A DNA stretch of 64,000 nt, taken from NCBI GenBank assembly GCA_023055355.1, contig JALJCS010000009.1:46716501-46780500 (forward strand). The letters are read 5' to 3'. Origin of the DNA: Agelaius tricolor. Lineage: Eukaryota; Chordata; Aves; Passeriformes; Icteridae. The position numbers were made by a program, and so were the translations under genes. This document shows positions 24,541-37,489 of this stretch, piece after piece. Under the pieces are notes generated by a model. The model saw nothing but the letters and a program-made list of their open reading frames with translations. It was not told the DNA's origin and did not search any database. Within the stretch, counting starts at the first letter, position 1; each line of letters begins with the position of its first letter.

Positions 24541-27500
24541 TATCAGAAAGTCAAAAAACAAACTGGGGCTAGAATTTGAGGACTATGTCAGTTGGAAACT
24601 TCCACAGGATTCAATAATGACAGTTATATAAAAATCTGCATATCCCAGAGTCCTGACAAAAAAACAGAGCAGTAAACACTCCATCTGCCCTCGTTGTATC
24701 ATCTACATAAGGACTGATGAAGTTTCTCAGTGATGCCTGCTTTTTAACTGAGCTTCTCTGAATTTTTTTCCCCTACATTGAAATACTAGAGAAATCCAGC
24801 AGAAATTAATGTATCCTTTAAGTGTATCAACACAGGAACGCTTTCCCAGCAAATGCAGAAGGCTCATTTCTTAAAGGAACAATTTACTGGTTACCATTAT
24901 GCCTCTCCATTGTTGCCTGGCTTTTTTATATATTAAAAACATTTTGAGATAGGAGAAGACTGCCTTAAACTACAAACATACTTTCTTTCTTGTCTTCTTG
25001 GTGTCTTTAAATGAAGTCCTAACATGAGCTCAGTAGAAGTTTCAGTATTGAGTGAAATAAATGCAGTTTATATGCATCATAATGCCAAAGGCTCATCTGG
25101 AAGACAGAACAATTTTTTTCACTCAAAACCATCTTTTTGATCCACATGGGTAATGCTCCAAGTGTTATGTTAAGCAACCATTATTCTAAGAGAGCTAGCA
25201 TTAAGAATCCTGAGCTTAAACTGTCACTTCTTGAGGCAGATTTATGGCTTATGACAGTAATTGCTCACACCAAAGGAGCGAGCTGGTGCTCCATCCAAGC
25301 ACAAAGAGATATTGCCATTAGATGAGGGTAGGGATCTGATAACGCCTGGGGTTTACAACTAGAAAATTACCTCTTATTTAAATTTTTTAAAATCCCCAGC
25401 ACACTGTTCACAAACAGGCACTTGTTCATGTAAATAAACATAAATGTTTGCATTTTTGTTCAGCTTTGGTTTTTCTAAAGTGACTTGAATCACAGCATGG
25501 CACACTTGTTCCTCTGTATTTGACTTCGTGTTGCTTTAAATGAACTGCTAAAATCTTTGGGTATTTAAGGTAGTTTGTGCTCATTTTAAGGGCTAAAAAG
25601 GAAAAGTGAACGTAAAAGCAAGGCAAAGTAAAACATCTGTGAGAAGGAGGGTAAATCTTGTGCCCATAAATTGCTGCTATGGGATCTTTGGAAAAGGCAA
25701 GGACGAACTTTGTGCACCCAGAAAGTCAAGCTTGAAATTTTAATACGGACTTCTAAAAAAGAAAAAATAGAAAGGCTTCCTGATTATGAAACTACATGTT
25801 AAAAAAATATAAAACTCCCATCTCCATCTCTCTCTCAATTTTAAAGATCTTTTCTTAATATTGCAATATGTCCTCCCTCAGAAAACTGAATCAGCAAAAA
25901 ATAAAACAGCTTTATAAAGTCTACTGTCTGCTATGTTTTTCCAGGTTCTGCTCTGCCAGTAAATCCAAGCATGATCTGAATGGTAAGAGCAAGTTTATGG
26001 ACAGTGAATAATAGCATGACATAGCTAATTAATGCTATTTCAGTCCAGACTCTTTAAACAATCAGGCCTAATTGTGCTAAACAATGTGATGGGTTTTTAT
26101 GGACAGCAGTGAATGAGCAAACCCAATGAATATTTAAAGCAAAATCCAGAGTAATTTATGCTTTATGGGTATAACAAACTCAGCCCAGTACCTTCATTAC
26201 TTACATCTCCTGTTGGTTGTGCTTTCTTTCCTAAAAATACCCCACAAAACCAACAACACCTTCACTCTTAAAGAAACAAACTCAAAAAAACTCCACAAAC
26301 TCTCCCACCAAACATTATGCCTTGTTTGGACAGATTTTCTGTCACTGAGTTAAAAACAAAGAAAATAAATGTATGCCATTGATAGTTTAGAACAGCTCAG
26401 CTGCTGAAGGTGCAGGGATGCTTCCTGGATATTTATGCCTCTGTTAGGCATAAAAATGAATCTGGGTAGGTTCTTCCTTATCATGTTGTGGCTAATCTTG
26501 ATATGGTGGACAAAATAAGTCCCTGTGTTCTGATGAGTCTCAGACATGATCAGACTCCTGGGGGTGTTTTAAATAAAGAGAAATCAAAATAATCAAAACT
26601 GATCATCTGCAAGAAGTCCTGTTTCATTTTGTTTACATCAAGGCAAAGAGCCAATCCTTCTGTACTCCAAAGATTCCTTGGGACTGGGGAAAGGTGTGAA
26701 GAGAGAGAAAGAGCAAGGACACAGCTGAAAGGTACAGAGCAACCAAAAGCAGTTTTGTTGAACTCATACCCCCTGTGAATTCCTCATTTTTCCTCCTGCC
26801 AAACCCTCCAAGCTCCACCACTACAGCAGCAGATCATGAGTGTTCATCTTCCAACACCAACATTTAATTTCTTCCCATTTGGCTTTGAAATCACTTAAAG
26901 ATGTGTGATGGTGCCAGCCCAACCTTCTGCACAGGCGCAAGACATTGTGACTCTCACCTGGTATTGGCTCATGCTCACCAGGCAGAGCCCACCTTCTCCT
27001 TCCCAAAGTCAAGGGAAGTGTTGGACAATCAAAAATATGGAACAGAATTAATAAATAACTTTATATTAGGAAAGGAGCTATTGCTGAGTAGTGCTAAATA
27101 TCAGATTTGAAATTGACATGTGGTAGAAAATGACATGGATATGTCTATCTGAAGCTATGAACAGATAAACCATTAAAGGACGCAAAAGTCCTACAAAACT
27201 ATTTTATTGCCCTAAGAGATTTATCCAATATTTAAAGAGACTTATTACCTTTCTCTGCTTTACTTTCTTTTTAGTCAGTCAGTTTAAGCACAAATCTAGT
27301 TAAATGCACATTTCATCTTCATTATATCAAGATAAAGCTGGTAGTAATTGTCCTTCCAATCAAACCACATAACAGAGCACTGCAGGATTGCTCTTCTGCA
27401 ATATTCAGGTTGGCCAGTAATTTATGTCACTTTTGGTACTTGGGTTCTTCTCCATAATGAGGTTTTTAAGTGTCCTACCTGACGTTTACATTCCTAACGA

Positions 27501-28195
27501 GATTTCCACACCTCTGCTGGGGTCCACAAAGACCAATATTAATAGCTCAAGCTGTTTTACTGGATTAAAAAAAGTTAGAATTTACTTTTACATTACAGCC
27601 AAGCATAATAGCCCTTTCGAGTTCAAATACACTCAACAGACATAAGTATTAAAGTGCTTCACAATTAAATACATTTAACTTGCCCACAGTAGAAAACCAC
27701 TGTTTTTCCCTACAAGAAATAAAAAAAAAAAAAATCTTCTCACCTCAGGTATTCCTGGCCTTTCTTTTCCTCCCACTTGGTTTTCTCCCTTATTTGTTCT
27801 CCTAAGCTCCAGAGGTGGAAGAAGGGAGAGTTATTCCTGCTGGTACTTAGCAAAACCAGGATGGGTTATATTTTTGGGAAGCAGGGAAGGAAACCCAGGC
27901 TGGCTGTTAAATCTGGAGGAGGAGAGTTCAGAGATATCCACACTGCTGTGTGCAGGGGTGAGGTTAGAGGTGGATCAAAACTATTCGGAAGGGAAAAAGG
28001 TGAACCAGCCCTAAGGTGTGTCTGCCTCCTCTCCTGCCTTTTCACACACCAGAAACTCCCCTTCTGTTTCAAGGTGTCTGTGAAGAAGATGCTGCTGAGC
28101 GTTCAGCCAGAAATGGGAAATGCTCTGTGCTGTTTCCTGCCTGAGAGAGTTTTGTTTGCTTGTTTTGAAGAGACCAGAAAGGTGTGATGACTGTT
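24541..28195. other. Non-coding DNA, nothing specific
   Basis: No gene is supported. An A14 run lies near 27722-27735. Just before the LTR, 27770-28190 is more GC-balanced and has a 136-codon + frame (27777-28187, non-ATG start) without recognisable content; an open minus-strand frame also overlaps it, which argues for composition rather than coding. A homeodomain-motif-rich patch (TAGCTAATTAATGC, GGCCTAATTG) lies near 26020-26160. Confidence 0.5.
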
Positions 28196-28201
28196 CTGGT
28201 T
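28196..28201. repeat. Left target-site duplication CTGGTT of the 28.2-kb LTR
   Basis: Identical to 28516-28521 on the other side of the LTR. The perfect match suggests a modest age for this insertion. Confidence 0.85.
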
Positions 28202-28515
28202 TGTTGTCATATATAGTACAAGAGTTCTATTATCTTTAAATTGCAAGGGTTCTATGTTGCTAGAGCTTCATACCTCTTTGATGTTTCTTACAGGCAGCTC
28301 CACCAGGCACTGACTCTTCCTTGTCCTCACAGCAGCCAACTAGCTCCAGGTCCTCCCAATCCACTCTTTTATAACACTCTTCTTATTGGCTACAGGTGTG
28401 GCCTGCTAACATCAGGCCTGTTCCCAATCTCTAATAATTAACCCAGCTGCAACTCTTTAGGGGGTAAGATTGCTTTCCATACTACCTCTATTTACTTATA
28501 TTCTATTCCCCTACA
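28202..28515 (-). mobile_element. Solo endogenous retroviral LTR with 6-bp target duplication (ERVK-like)
   Basis: A 314-bp element runs from TGTTGTCATATATAG to CCCCTACA on the + strand. It has TG...CA ends and short inverted termini (TGT...ACA). The same 6 bases, CTGGTT, flank it at 28196-28201 and 28516-28521. A 6-bp duplication is typical of class II (ERVK-like) retroviruses. On the minus strand the order is start TGTAGGGGAATAG, CCAAT box (reverse complement of 28385-28389), then a TATA box TTATAAAA (reverse complement of 28367-28374). This is a correctly ordered LTR promoter, hence the minus-strand call. No viral coding sequence lies on either side, so it is a solo LTR. I do not know the family name. 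It shares no obvious sequence with the LTR at 19.5 kb. Confidence 0.85.
28367..28389 (-). promoter_or_regulatory. CCAAT and TATA boxes of the 28.2-kb LTR
   Basis: On the minus strand CCAAT (28389-28385) lies about 10 bp upstream of TTATAAAA (28374-28367). The two motifs are in the order of an LTR U3 promoter. Whether it is still active cannot be told from sequence. Confidence 0.55.
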
Positions 28516-28521
28516 CTGGTT
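28516..28521. repeat. Right target-site duplication CTGGTT of the 28.2-kb LTR
   Basis: Identical to 28196-28201, directly after the CCTACA end of the LTR. Confidence 0.85.
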
Positions 28522-31500
28522 ACCTGAGTGCTGAATGAGCAAATGCCCAGGGAGGGGTCCTGCATTCTCTGCAGTGTTTGGTCACTTAATAGCATGGAGG
28601 GGCTTAAATTTTTTTATTTGATTACACTTCAGTCAGTAACAAGTGGTTTTAAAGCACAGGAGTTCAGACTCCCCTAATTAACTGATTTTTCAATCATCAT
28701 GCTGGAAGTATATTTTAACACCGTACCCCTTAACTATAATTTAAATATTTTTAAGTTACCTTGTGTTTACTACAGGATAAAATACTTAATACTGAGTGTA
28801 ACACTAGTGTAGAGAAATCACTGAAATCTTACCAAGGCCACAATTCATGTCCACAGGTTGTATAAATGAGGAAATTTTTCTTATAGTAGCCTCCAAAATC
28901 AGCTTAAACAGGGAGATGCACTGTCTGGTTTAGCAGCCTTGGATTTGAGGTACACAAAATATTTTTACCTGATGATATCACTTATAAGCACGTTCTGACA
29001 TGTCTAATAAATAAATACACATTAGCAGAGTAATCATCGCCCTGTGTTATAATTTCTCACCTCTAAGAAATTAATGTGCATAATTTCTTTCTGTTTACAT
29101 GCAATATTGGAATGGCACAACAGCTGAAGCAAATGTAACATATTTTCTGAGTGCCAGCCAGGGGCTGGGTGCTTTCTGCAATATTAAGTATCAATCCTTC
29201 ATCAGGATAAAAAGCAACAAATATTTTTTTTCCTCATGGTAGAATTGATTTTTGCAAATGGAGCCTGGTTCAAGTGGTGTAATCATCTTTCCTCCTTTTT
29301 GCAGTTGCTCAATGCACAACCTCATCCATTCAGTCACAATCAATTGGGTGATAAAGTATTTCCCTCATCAGTGAAAAAGGAGAGCTTGTACCTTGTGTAC
29401 TCAATATCAGTCATTTGTTTAATTGGCTAATAAGAGATTATTCCTCCTACAAAACCAATCTGCAGTAACTCCTTCATCTTTAAAAAGTACAGCAGGTCTG
29501 CTCCAGGCCATTATATATTGTATATTATTATATATTATATTATTATATATTTACACTATTTCTATAGTATAAAATTTCTGAATGCTTAGCCCTTAAATTT
29601 AATTGTACAACTCTATATCAAAATGATGTCTTTGTACAGGACCTTGCTGAGAAAATTGAAGAGCGCACAAGAAAAACTTTCATAACGCAGGTAGAAAATA
29701 TACATTTCTGTAGCTAAAAGGAAGACTAAAAAATTAGGAATTCCCCAGCCTAATTTAAGAAGAATCCATTTTTATGGAATAATTTTTTTCTGTCTCTCTA
29801 AATTATGGCAAATATCTTGTTTATGCAGAGATTTTGAAGAAAACATTTCTCATCCATAGGATGATGGGATGGTTTGTTTTGGAGTTTTTTCAGCAGGTTT
29901 TGTAAACAATTATTTATTATTTGAGGCTGAAATGTTCAACAATGTTGTCATAGAGAGTTTCATTGAGGTTATGGATAGATCTAACTTGCAATTTTTAAGC
30001 ATTTGCTATTTCTTTGCAAATTGTGTCTCGTGTTGTTGCTTCATTTCCCCCTTTCTCATTTCCTGAGAGGTTTCAAGATTGTTTTAGAGCTTGGGGTATG
30101 ACAAATAGTACTGGTGAGAATGAGCTTCCTGCCAAAACTCATGGAACATCACTCACACAAACTCCTAATTACTAAAACTTTAAAAATTATTTATCAATTT
30201 ATTTTTGGGAGGACACTGTGCAGCAGGTGATCTGTTTGCATGGCTGAAGCAGGTATGGAAGCAGCTAATCTTGGCTAAAAATAGCTCTTATTGTCCTCTA
30301 GGTGCTGACTCCTCCGTGCACACTAAACACAAATCTGAATTGGAGCTGCTTTGATGACAATGCAGATGCACAGTCAGCTACGTCTCATTGATTTTTGGGG
30401 AGGTGGGTGGAATGCACATCACATTTCCTTCAGCCATCCCCAAAACAATTGATCCAGGCTCCATTTTTCACCAGATCACTGAGTGTTAATTCAATTTGAT
30501 GGGCACAGCAGGCAATAATACATCCTACAAGGAACATACTTTCAGTGGTGTACAAAGTACACCCTTTTCATCCAGACAGGGTTTTGATGCAGATCAAAAG
30601 AATTTTTACATCAAACTATTTCTGGCTGTCTCTCACTAAATCAGCATGGTTTTCCTTTTGCTTTTTTTGTACTTTTTTTCAGGAGAATCTAGAAAATAGA
30701 ACAACACAAACTACCAGCACCACAGGCAGGCCACTTTTTACACATACTACAAATTTCTGTACTGAAAAAGCTCTGGATAAATTCATTGTAGATAAAAGTC
30801 AAATAATATATTATCAAAGCAGAAGATTAAAAAAATATATACTAAAAAAGCATTGTTTTCTACAGCACTGAAAATGCAGTACAGGAGATGCTCCAAGAGG
30901 GAATAAACTGGATTTGTGTCACTGTAGTCCTGAGGAAGTAAAAGGGGAAAAACAGAAATTGATTAAATATTAGATAGCAATTAAATATGGAGGTAACAGT
31001 TGGCCATGCAAATTGATAGAAATTTTTCTCTGGGTATTATTAAATTGCCAATTTTAAAAAATGGAGCCTTTGGAACAAAGCTGAGCAGGCAGAAAGCTGT
31101 TGTTTTAAGCAGTGGTTTCTATTGACATGAACTTTGAGGAACTACCATCATCTCCATAAGGCAGATAAACCAGATACAAGTAATAAGGTGTTATTCTTTC
31201 TTAGTAAAAAAAGATATAAAATAAAATTTTCATAACTTGAATATGAAGATCCAAAGAAGAAAAACAAAAAACATGAATCTTTGCCAGCTATTATCTTATT
31301 TCTGTTTTCAGAAGAAAAATAAAAACTTTTGGGGAACAAAAGGAAGAAATAGGAAATGGAACAAAATGTCATCTTTGGGAGCCCATGTGCTAGATTAAGT
31401 GAAGTTACCTTGACTAAATGGAAAAATCAACTTCATATTGGTCTAGGGATATGACCTTTGGACTCCTAATGAGAACTAGTGAAATAATGAAGTATTTCCA

Positions 31501-34500
31501 GATAAATTCTTGCTGCTATAATCTGAGAAAAAGGAAGGTAAAAAGAGTACAGGGGGATTTTGCAAGTGATCAAGTGCACATACAATTAGTAGCTCATCAG
31601 GGGTTGTTAAAGACATGATTAAAGGACAGCCAATTTACTAAAGACTTAAGAGGTTAATGGTGAAGAAAAAATAAAGTGACAATATCCTCCCTTCCTCCCC
31701 TCTCTCCTTTGATTGTGATAAATGTATGCTTTCCACACATCCATGAGCACAAGATTGCAGATTTTCCCTGGGAATTTAAATAAGCACTCTTCCTTAGAGG
31801 ACATGCAGAAATTTAGTTGGGGAAAAAACAATAAGGTGGGGATGGTGGTGGTATAATACAGTGGAGAAAGGAGACGTTTAAAATTTTTAGAAACCCAAAG
31901 CATTTTTAAAAAGTAAATGAATAATCTCTACACACATTGTGATGTTGAAGGTGGATAAACTAAAAGTGAGAGTAAAAATTCACTTTGCCCAAATGTGGGA
32001 AAGGTTAGCCATGCTTTGTCTATGCTATTCCCTATTCCATACACTAGAGAAAATGTGAGTTAGGGTGCATTTTAAGAGGATTTTTACTCAATAGATGAAT
32101 TTTAGTGCCTTTTAGGCCATCCTGAGATTGATGACCTTTTCCAAAGGGCAAAAATGGAAGCAGAGCCTTTCTGATAGTGAATTCTCCTTCTTGCATATTT
32201 GAAATAATGCAGAAAGTCTTCAGTCTATCTCCAGACCACCCAGATTTGCCTGAGCAGTCTCAGGACACTGTCTGTAGTCCCAACTGTGTTATTTATTTTA
32301 AACATGAACCTTACTTCAGCTCATACTCTGAATAGTGAGGGAAGGAATAAGGAGGAGAAATGCAATTTATTGCAAATAGGATGAGATCTTTGCAAATATT
32401 GAGGTTTAGGAGATTTTATTCCACACAACACAAATCCCTAGAGGAGGACAGACTGAAGAGTCAGAGTTTTATTTAAGGAAGGCTCAGAATGGCCCTGGAG
32501 TTGTTTTTTCATCCCCTTCTCCCTTTCCCTCTCCAGCAATGCAAGGAAGATTTTGGACCACAGGGCTGGTATGGATTTGAGACATCTCCCTTGAAAAGAT
32601 GATGCTTTTAGGAACTTTTAGGAGAGTTGAGCACTCCAAAGTAAACTACACAGACTGAATTACATGGCTGTCTAATCTAGAACTAGCTATAGGAAAAAAC
32701 CCATCGTTTGCTTCTGTTTTTCAAGCTGAAAGCCAAGGCAAAGCAAAGTTTTAACGCAAAAAATACTTGTAAATCCTTTAATTGGCTTTGTAAAGCCACA
32801 CCAAAATCTGTTGTCACAGCAGTGAGGTAAATTTGTAGCATACATCTCTGCTAAACACTGCTAATCTCAGTAACCTCAGGACAGAGGCAGACATCAAGCA
32901 AACCTGCTCAGATGCATCAGGGAGCAGCATTTCAGTCAGCTGTGAGAAAACTTGAATATTCTTCCATTTACAAAGCTACAAAGGCAAATTTGGTACACAC
33001 AATGAAGTGAAGATTGAGATTTCATAGTGAAATTTCTCACTCCTCAGCCAATGAAGGAGGGAGGAGTGAAGAAGTTTATAAGATTTTGTTTTTCATTACC
33101 CTACTCTGCCTTGATTGGTAAAAAATTAACTCATTTCCCCAAATCAAGGCTGTTTTGCCCATGATGGTGAGTGATCTCTCATGATCCTTATACATGATCC
33201 ACAAGCATTTTGTGATATTTTCTCTCCCTGTCCATCGGAGGAGGGAAGTGGCAGCTTGGCTTTGGTGGGCACTTGGTGCCCAGACAGGGCCAACACTCCA
33301 CAAATAGCTAATTATTAGATTTAACCTGGATAAAACTCAAATAAATCATAGTCCTGGGAAGAACTGGGTTCATCTTGGGGGAGCATTCAGCTTTTGGAGG
33401 TGGTTACAGTGATGACAAAGAGCTTTCTGAGAACAGCTGCAGCCTCTCTCTGAAGCATGCCCAAGTGTTACTCCCATCACTTCCCTGACACTTAAGGGAA
33501 AATATTACCAATAGTGAGGTGACCTAAGGTCTAATCCTGCATGATTCTGACTCCATAATGTCCCTGTGATGATTACTGGGGAGTTAATTCTCTGCTGTCC
33601 TATTAAAACCCCATAAGCCACCTAAGAGGGTCAGAGAGCATCTGGGGTGCTCCTTTAACTGCTATCATAAAATCAGAGGCTGAGTTTACAGAGGATGGTC
33701 ACCATGAAAAGAGGCTCTCTGGATACAATTTCACACATTTTGTCCATGCCCTGAGGGTAGCCCCACCACAAGGAGATAAAGAAGCAATTGGGATTTGGAT
33801 GAAGGTCAGCAATACCCAGAGAAGAGCCAAAGAAATTAATCTAATGATAACTACATTAAAACATAAAACAGTTTATTTCCACACTACAATAAGCTCAGCT
33901 CAGGTGATCCTAAGCCTGTATTTCTTGAGTTTATTTCTCTCAAAAAATGAGGCAACTCAGTCTTCAAAGAAATTTTTCCTTAAAATACAAGCATGTGATT
34001 TTTTTACAATTTTTTTTTACCTCGAAGCACTTTGAATATTCATTTCAATGTACTAATAGCCAAGATCTGTGGTAAACAGAGCTTTTGTTATTTTTCTGTG
34101 CAAACGAAGATTCTATCTGCATTTAGTGAATGAAATATTCCCTTCTGTTGTGTCCTGTGGATAGTTATTTAGCAGACATTGCTTTCCCAAGCAGAGCATG
34201 TTAATTTATACATTATAGCTTTTCCCTTTGATTGTGTCGAGTGATGACCTTGCCATAAAATACTATATTAGAACAATTTTATTTAAAACTAAAAATTAGA
34301 GGAGAAAAGTATATTGAAGATGGTCTATTGTTAATAACAATGCCAATCCAGTAATTTTGATTAATTTGGATTATTTTAATTGAGAGAAACTCTCTTACTG
34401 AAGTGTCATTCCTACATTTATTCATGGCATTCAGAGAAGTTTGAGGGCTGTTGCATGATAAAACTCATGTATCCTCCATATAAAAGTACACAGTATTTTC

Positions 34501-35879
34501 ATAGACCTTAACCAACCTTTCAATTAACACAAAAAAAAAAAAACAAACCCACAAACAAACAACCCCACACCAGACAGACAAAAAATCCCATCTCAAAAGC
34601 CAGAGTTATTAATTGTATCTGTCAGAAACAATGCATCTTCTTTAGAAGAATAAATTTGCAGTCTCTCACTCATAACTATGTGGGCTTATAATAGAGCAGC
34701 TGCACCAAAGCAATACATGGCAGAATGACAATGAGGTCTCACACAGACACAGCTCTTTTTAGCAGCATTCTACTGGGAGAAAACAAATAAAAGACCCAAT
34801 CTTGCATTCTCTACTTGGTGTAGTCACCAAGTCTAAGGAATTTCAAGCAAAGTTGTTCCAAAAAGGTAAGGAGTACTTCATTTAGGGAAAGCTCAGGACC
34901 TGAAATTCAAATTATAAAGCATGAAAATCTCTATAGATTAATACAAAACCAGCATAGTGAGGCAAAAAATGATTTAAATCTACCTACAGAGTTGCTTTAC
35001 ATCACTGACATTTCATTTTCCCATGCACAAAGTCTCTTTCTGCCAGAACACTTTGATTTTCAGTTCAGGTCTTTCCCATCTGAGCAACAGAAGCTTACCT
35101 GACATATTGTCTCATCTGAAAGATTTCTTAGGGAAGTTTATTTAATTTATGATTGCAAAAACAATCATCACTGTACAATATTTGGTTCTGTTATCATTAT
35201 TATTATTTCCTTTATTGTAGAAGACATTTTCTACAGCATGGACACTAAACTCATAAGATTAAGATTTCTTTCATGGAAAAAAAATACTGAGAGACCAACC
35301 ACCACCACAGGTCACTATTGGACTAGAAAATTATTTTTGACATAATTTTTAGTGCTCAGCTTATGATAGCATTTCTGCCAAATATTTAATATATTCAAAG
35401 GAATTTCTTCAAAAAAAGTAAACTACAGGATACTTGATTTTTTTTTTTTCATTCCTATCAATCACAGGTAAAATAACTGTACAGCTTCTTCCAGAGTATA
35501 ACATTTATATTTGCATGATGCTGGTTATCATCCACTCCAATCTCTGCTATGGAAATATCAGGGTACAATTATGAGAGTTATCTTTATGCTATAACCCAGA
35601 CATGCACTTAAGCAGATGTTCAATTTCATGCTTATTAGTAGTCTCATTGAAGCAATGATCCTGAATTCTATTATCTGTCTACTTTGCTCTTTTACTCCCT
35701 TCTGTATTTGAGCATCCAGGGCAAAATGAGCACATTTCCTACATATGTTTTCCAAGAGATGCCTTTAGCTATCCATGTTGTAAATTTAAGCCCTGCTTTC
35801 TTCAATAGGCTGTAACTTATTATATTTAGTATAAATATAATGCATTCTCCTCCATATTCTGTGCAAACTGATACAATAC
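28522..35879. other. Non-coding DNA with one AT-rich simple repeat
   Basis: No gene is supported; the longest frames are about 108 codons and unremarkable. An AT-rich simple repeat at 29510-29552 is listed separately. A MEF2-type box, CTAAAAATAG, lies at 30275-30284 in repeat-free sequence, and a 9-bp inverted repeat (TCACTCCTC and GAGGAGTGA) at 33037-33069. Homeodomain-type cores cluster near 34180-34390. An A-rich low-complexity patch lies at about 34530-34570. Confidence 0.5.
29510..29552. repeat. AT-only simple repeat (TATATTAT type)
   Basis: About 43 bp made almost only of A and T, with repeated TATATTAT and TTATATAT units. Ordinary microsatellite-like DNA, probably length-variable between individuals. 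Confidence 0.85.
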
Positions 35880-36260
35880 CAGGCTAAAATCCACATTTTA
35901 ATGCATTATTTTGGCTGCTGAGTGCCTGCTCCACCAAGGGTTATATCCCAAAATCCACGTGCATCATCCTGCTCTTGCATAGGTGGACCCAACCACCCCT
36001 CCAGGTGTGAACAGAATTTATTTCCCACGTCAGAAGTTAATTCCCCATCCATACAGGAATGGATTCCTGCTTTTTTCAGCTCATCTCTCAGAGAAGAAAT
36101 GCTGCATTGTTCCAAGGCAGCAGCACCCACGGATACCCTCCAAATGGCTCCACAGAGAGCCTGAGCTTCCTGCAGGAGCATCTGGATTGCTGCTGAAAGG
36201 CCATCTGTGTTTCACCAGGAACAGGATTATAAAACTATTTGCCAGATAGAACCTTAGGAG
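35880..36260. other. GC-balanced block open in several frames, unassigned
   Basis: About 300 bp are stop-free in two + frames (35922-36164, 35983-36249) and two - frames (35906-36181, 36081-36356). The minus-strand 91-codon product of 35906-36181 looks fairly protein-like (mixed helix-forming residues, few repeats) but matches nothing I recognise. Overlapping openness in four frames points to low stop density from composition. An old exon, retrocopy or repeat fragment remains possible. I see no convincing splice sites. Confidence 0.25.
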
Positions 36261-37489
36261 ATTTTTTTTTCCTCCTGCCCCCAAAAGTAAGCTCTGACTC
36301 TTAAGAGTAGTATCTGGAAAATGGGCCAGGAATAATGACACCTGGAATCCAGGCATTTCTCACTGTTTAAAAAAAGTGCTCATGAACAAACTTTGGTGCA
36401 TTTGTTGTTCAAATTCTTAATTTTTTTGTCCATTCCTTCCTTCTCTCCCCTCTCTTTCCTATGGAAGTCACATCTTAACCTGCAGGCTTTTTCAGTGCCC
36501 CTTTCATCATTACTTAAAAGAAGCATAGATCAGTCTCTAATTATTTGGATCCACTAAACAGTTTTTGAGAGGAAAGAGGCCTTTCCAGTTCTGTTTAAAT
36601 AACTGGAGTGTGCCAGCACATCCCACTGCAGGAGATGTTCCTCTCAGCAGATTTGGTATTTAAATATGTGATTGGGATTGTTATAACAGGAAGACTGACA
36701 GAGACTTAAGTTAAGAGCCAGGACAAAATATGAGCTGACATCTGGAATAAACAGAGTCTCTTAGAAGATGGGCTGATCATACAGGATCAGATTATAATGG
36801 GCTACACATCCACCTAAAAACAGAATACAAAGAAGCATTTTCTTTCTTCAGAGTCCACACTTGAGGACTGAGGGAAGAAAGGAAGAGAGGGGTAGAGAAA
36901 GAAATTGTAACTCCTGTTTTCACAATAGCTTGTTTTGGCAACAACAAATATTGTATGGAATTAAAAACAGAAAAAATAAAAAGCAAATCAAACCAATTTT
37001 TTTTTCCTGAAAATGATGCAGTGATCTAGAAGAGACAAATATCACCTGCAATTCAGAACACTGCTGAAAAACAGTTATGTAAAATAGTATTATAAAAGTT
37101 AAAATGAAGTCCAGAAAAAATAATAATACAAAAAAAATAAAGCTCATTCTTGTTTAAGCTTGAGTTTCCTACAAGTTTATTCATTTGTAATAAAATTAAT
37201 AAAATAATCTATTTAGATTAAGATTTGATAATGGTGCTGTCATTTTGGTAGACCTGGAACAAATTGTGCCAAAGCCAGGTTTGAATATGGACAGGTTGTA
37301 GGAGAAAGGAACAGCACCAAGATCTGCCTCACAGAAGGAAATTTTCAGCTTCCCCAGATGCATGCCCACAAAAGCAGAGCTCAGCTGGGAAATATTCTGC
37401 CAAAAAGAAGTGTGAAGAGATGACATCTTGTCTTGATAAGTAGCTGAGCACTTCCTCTAAGGGTTTATAGAATAACCCTGAATGAAGCT
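36261..37489. other. Non-coding DNA, nothing specific
   Basis: AT-rich sequence with A-rich runs near 37110-37140. No gene, domain or recognisable repeat. Confidence 0.55.

Noticed and set aside
27777..28187. 136-codon open frame before the 28.2-kb LTR
   Set aside because: It has a non-ATG start and no domain, an open minus-strand frame overlaps it, and it lies in a GC-balanced patch. It is also not retroviral by any motif I can see.
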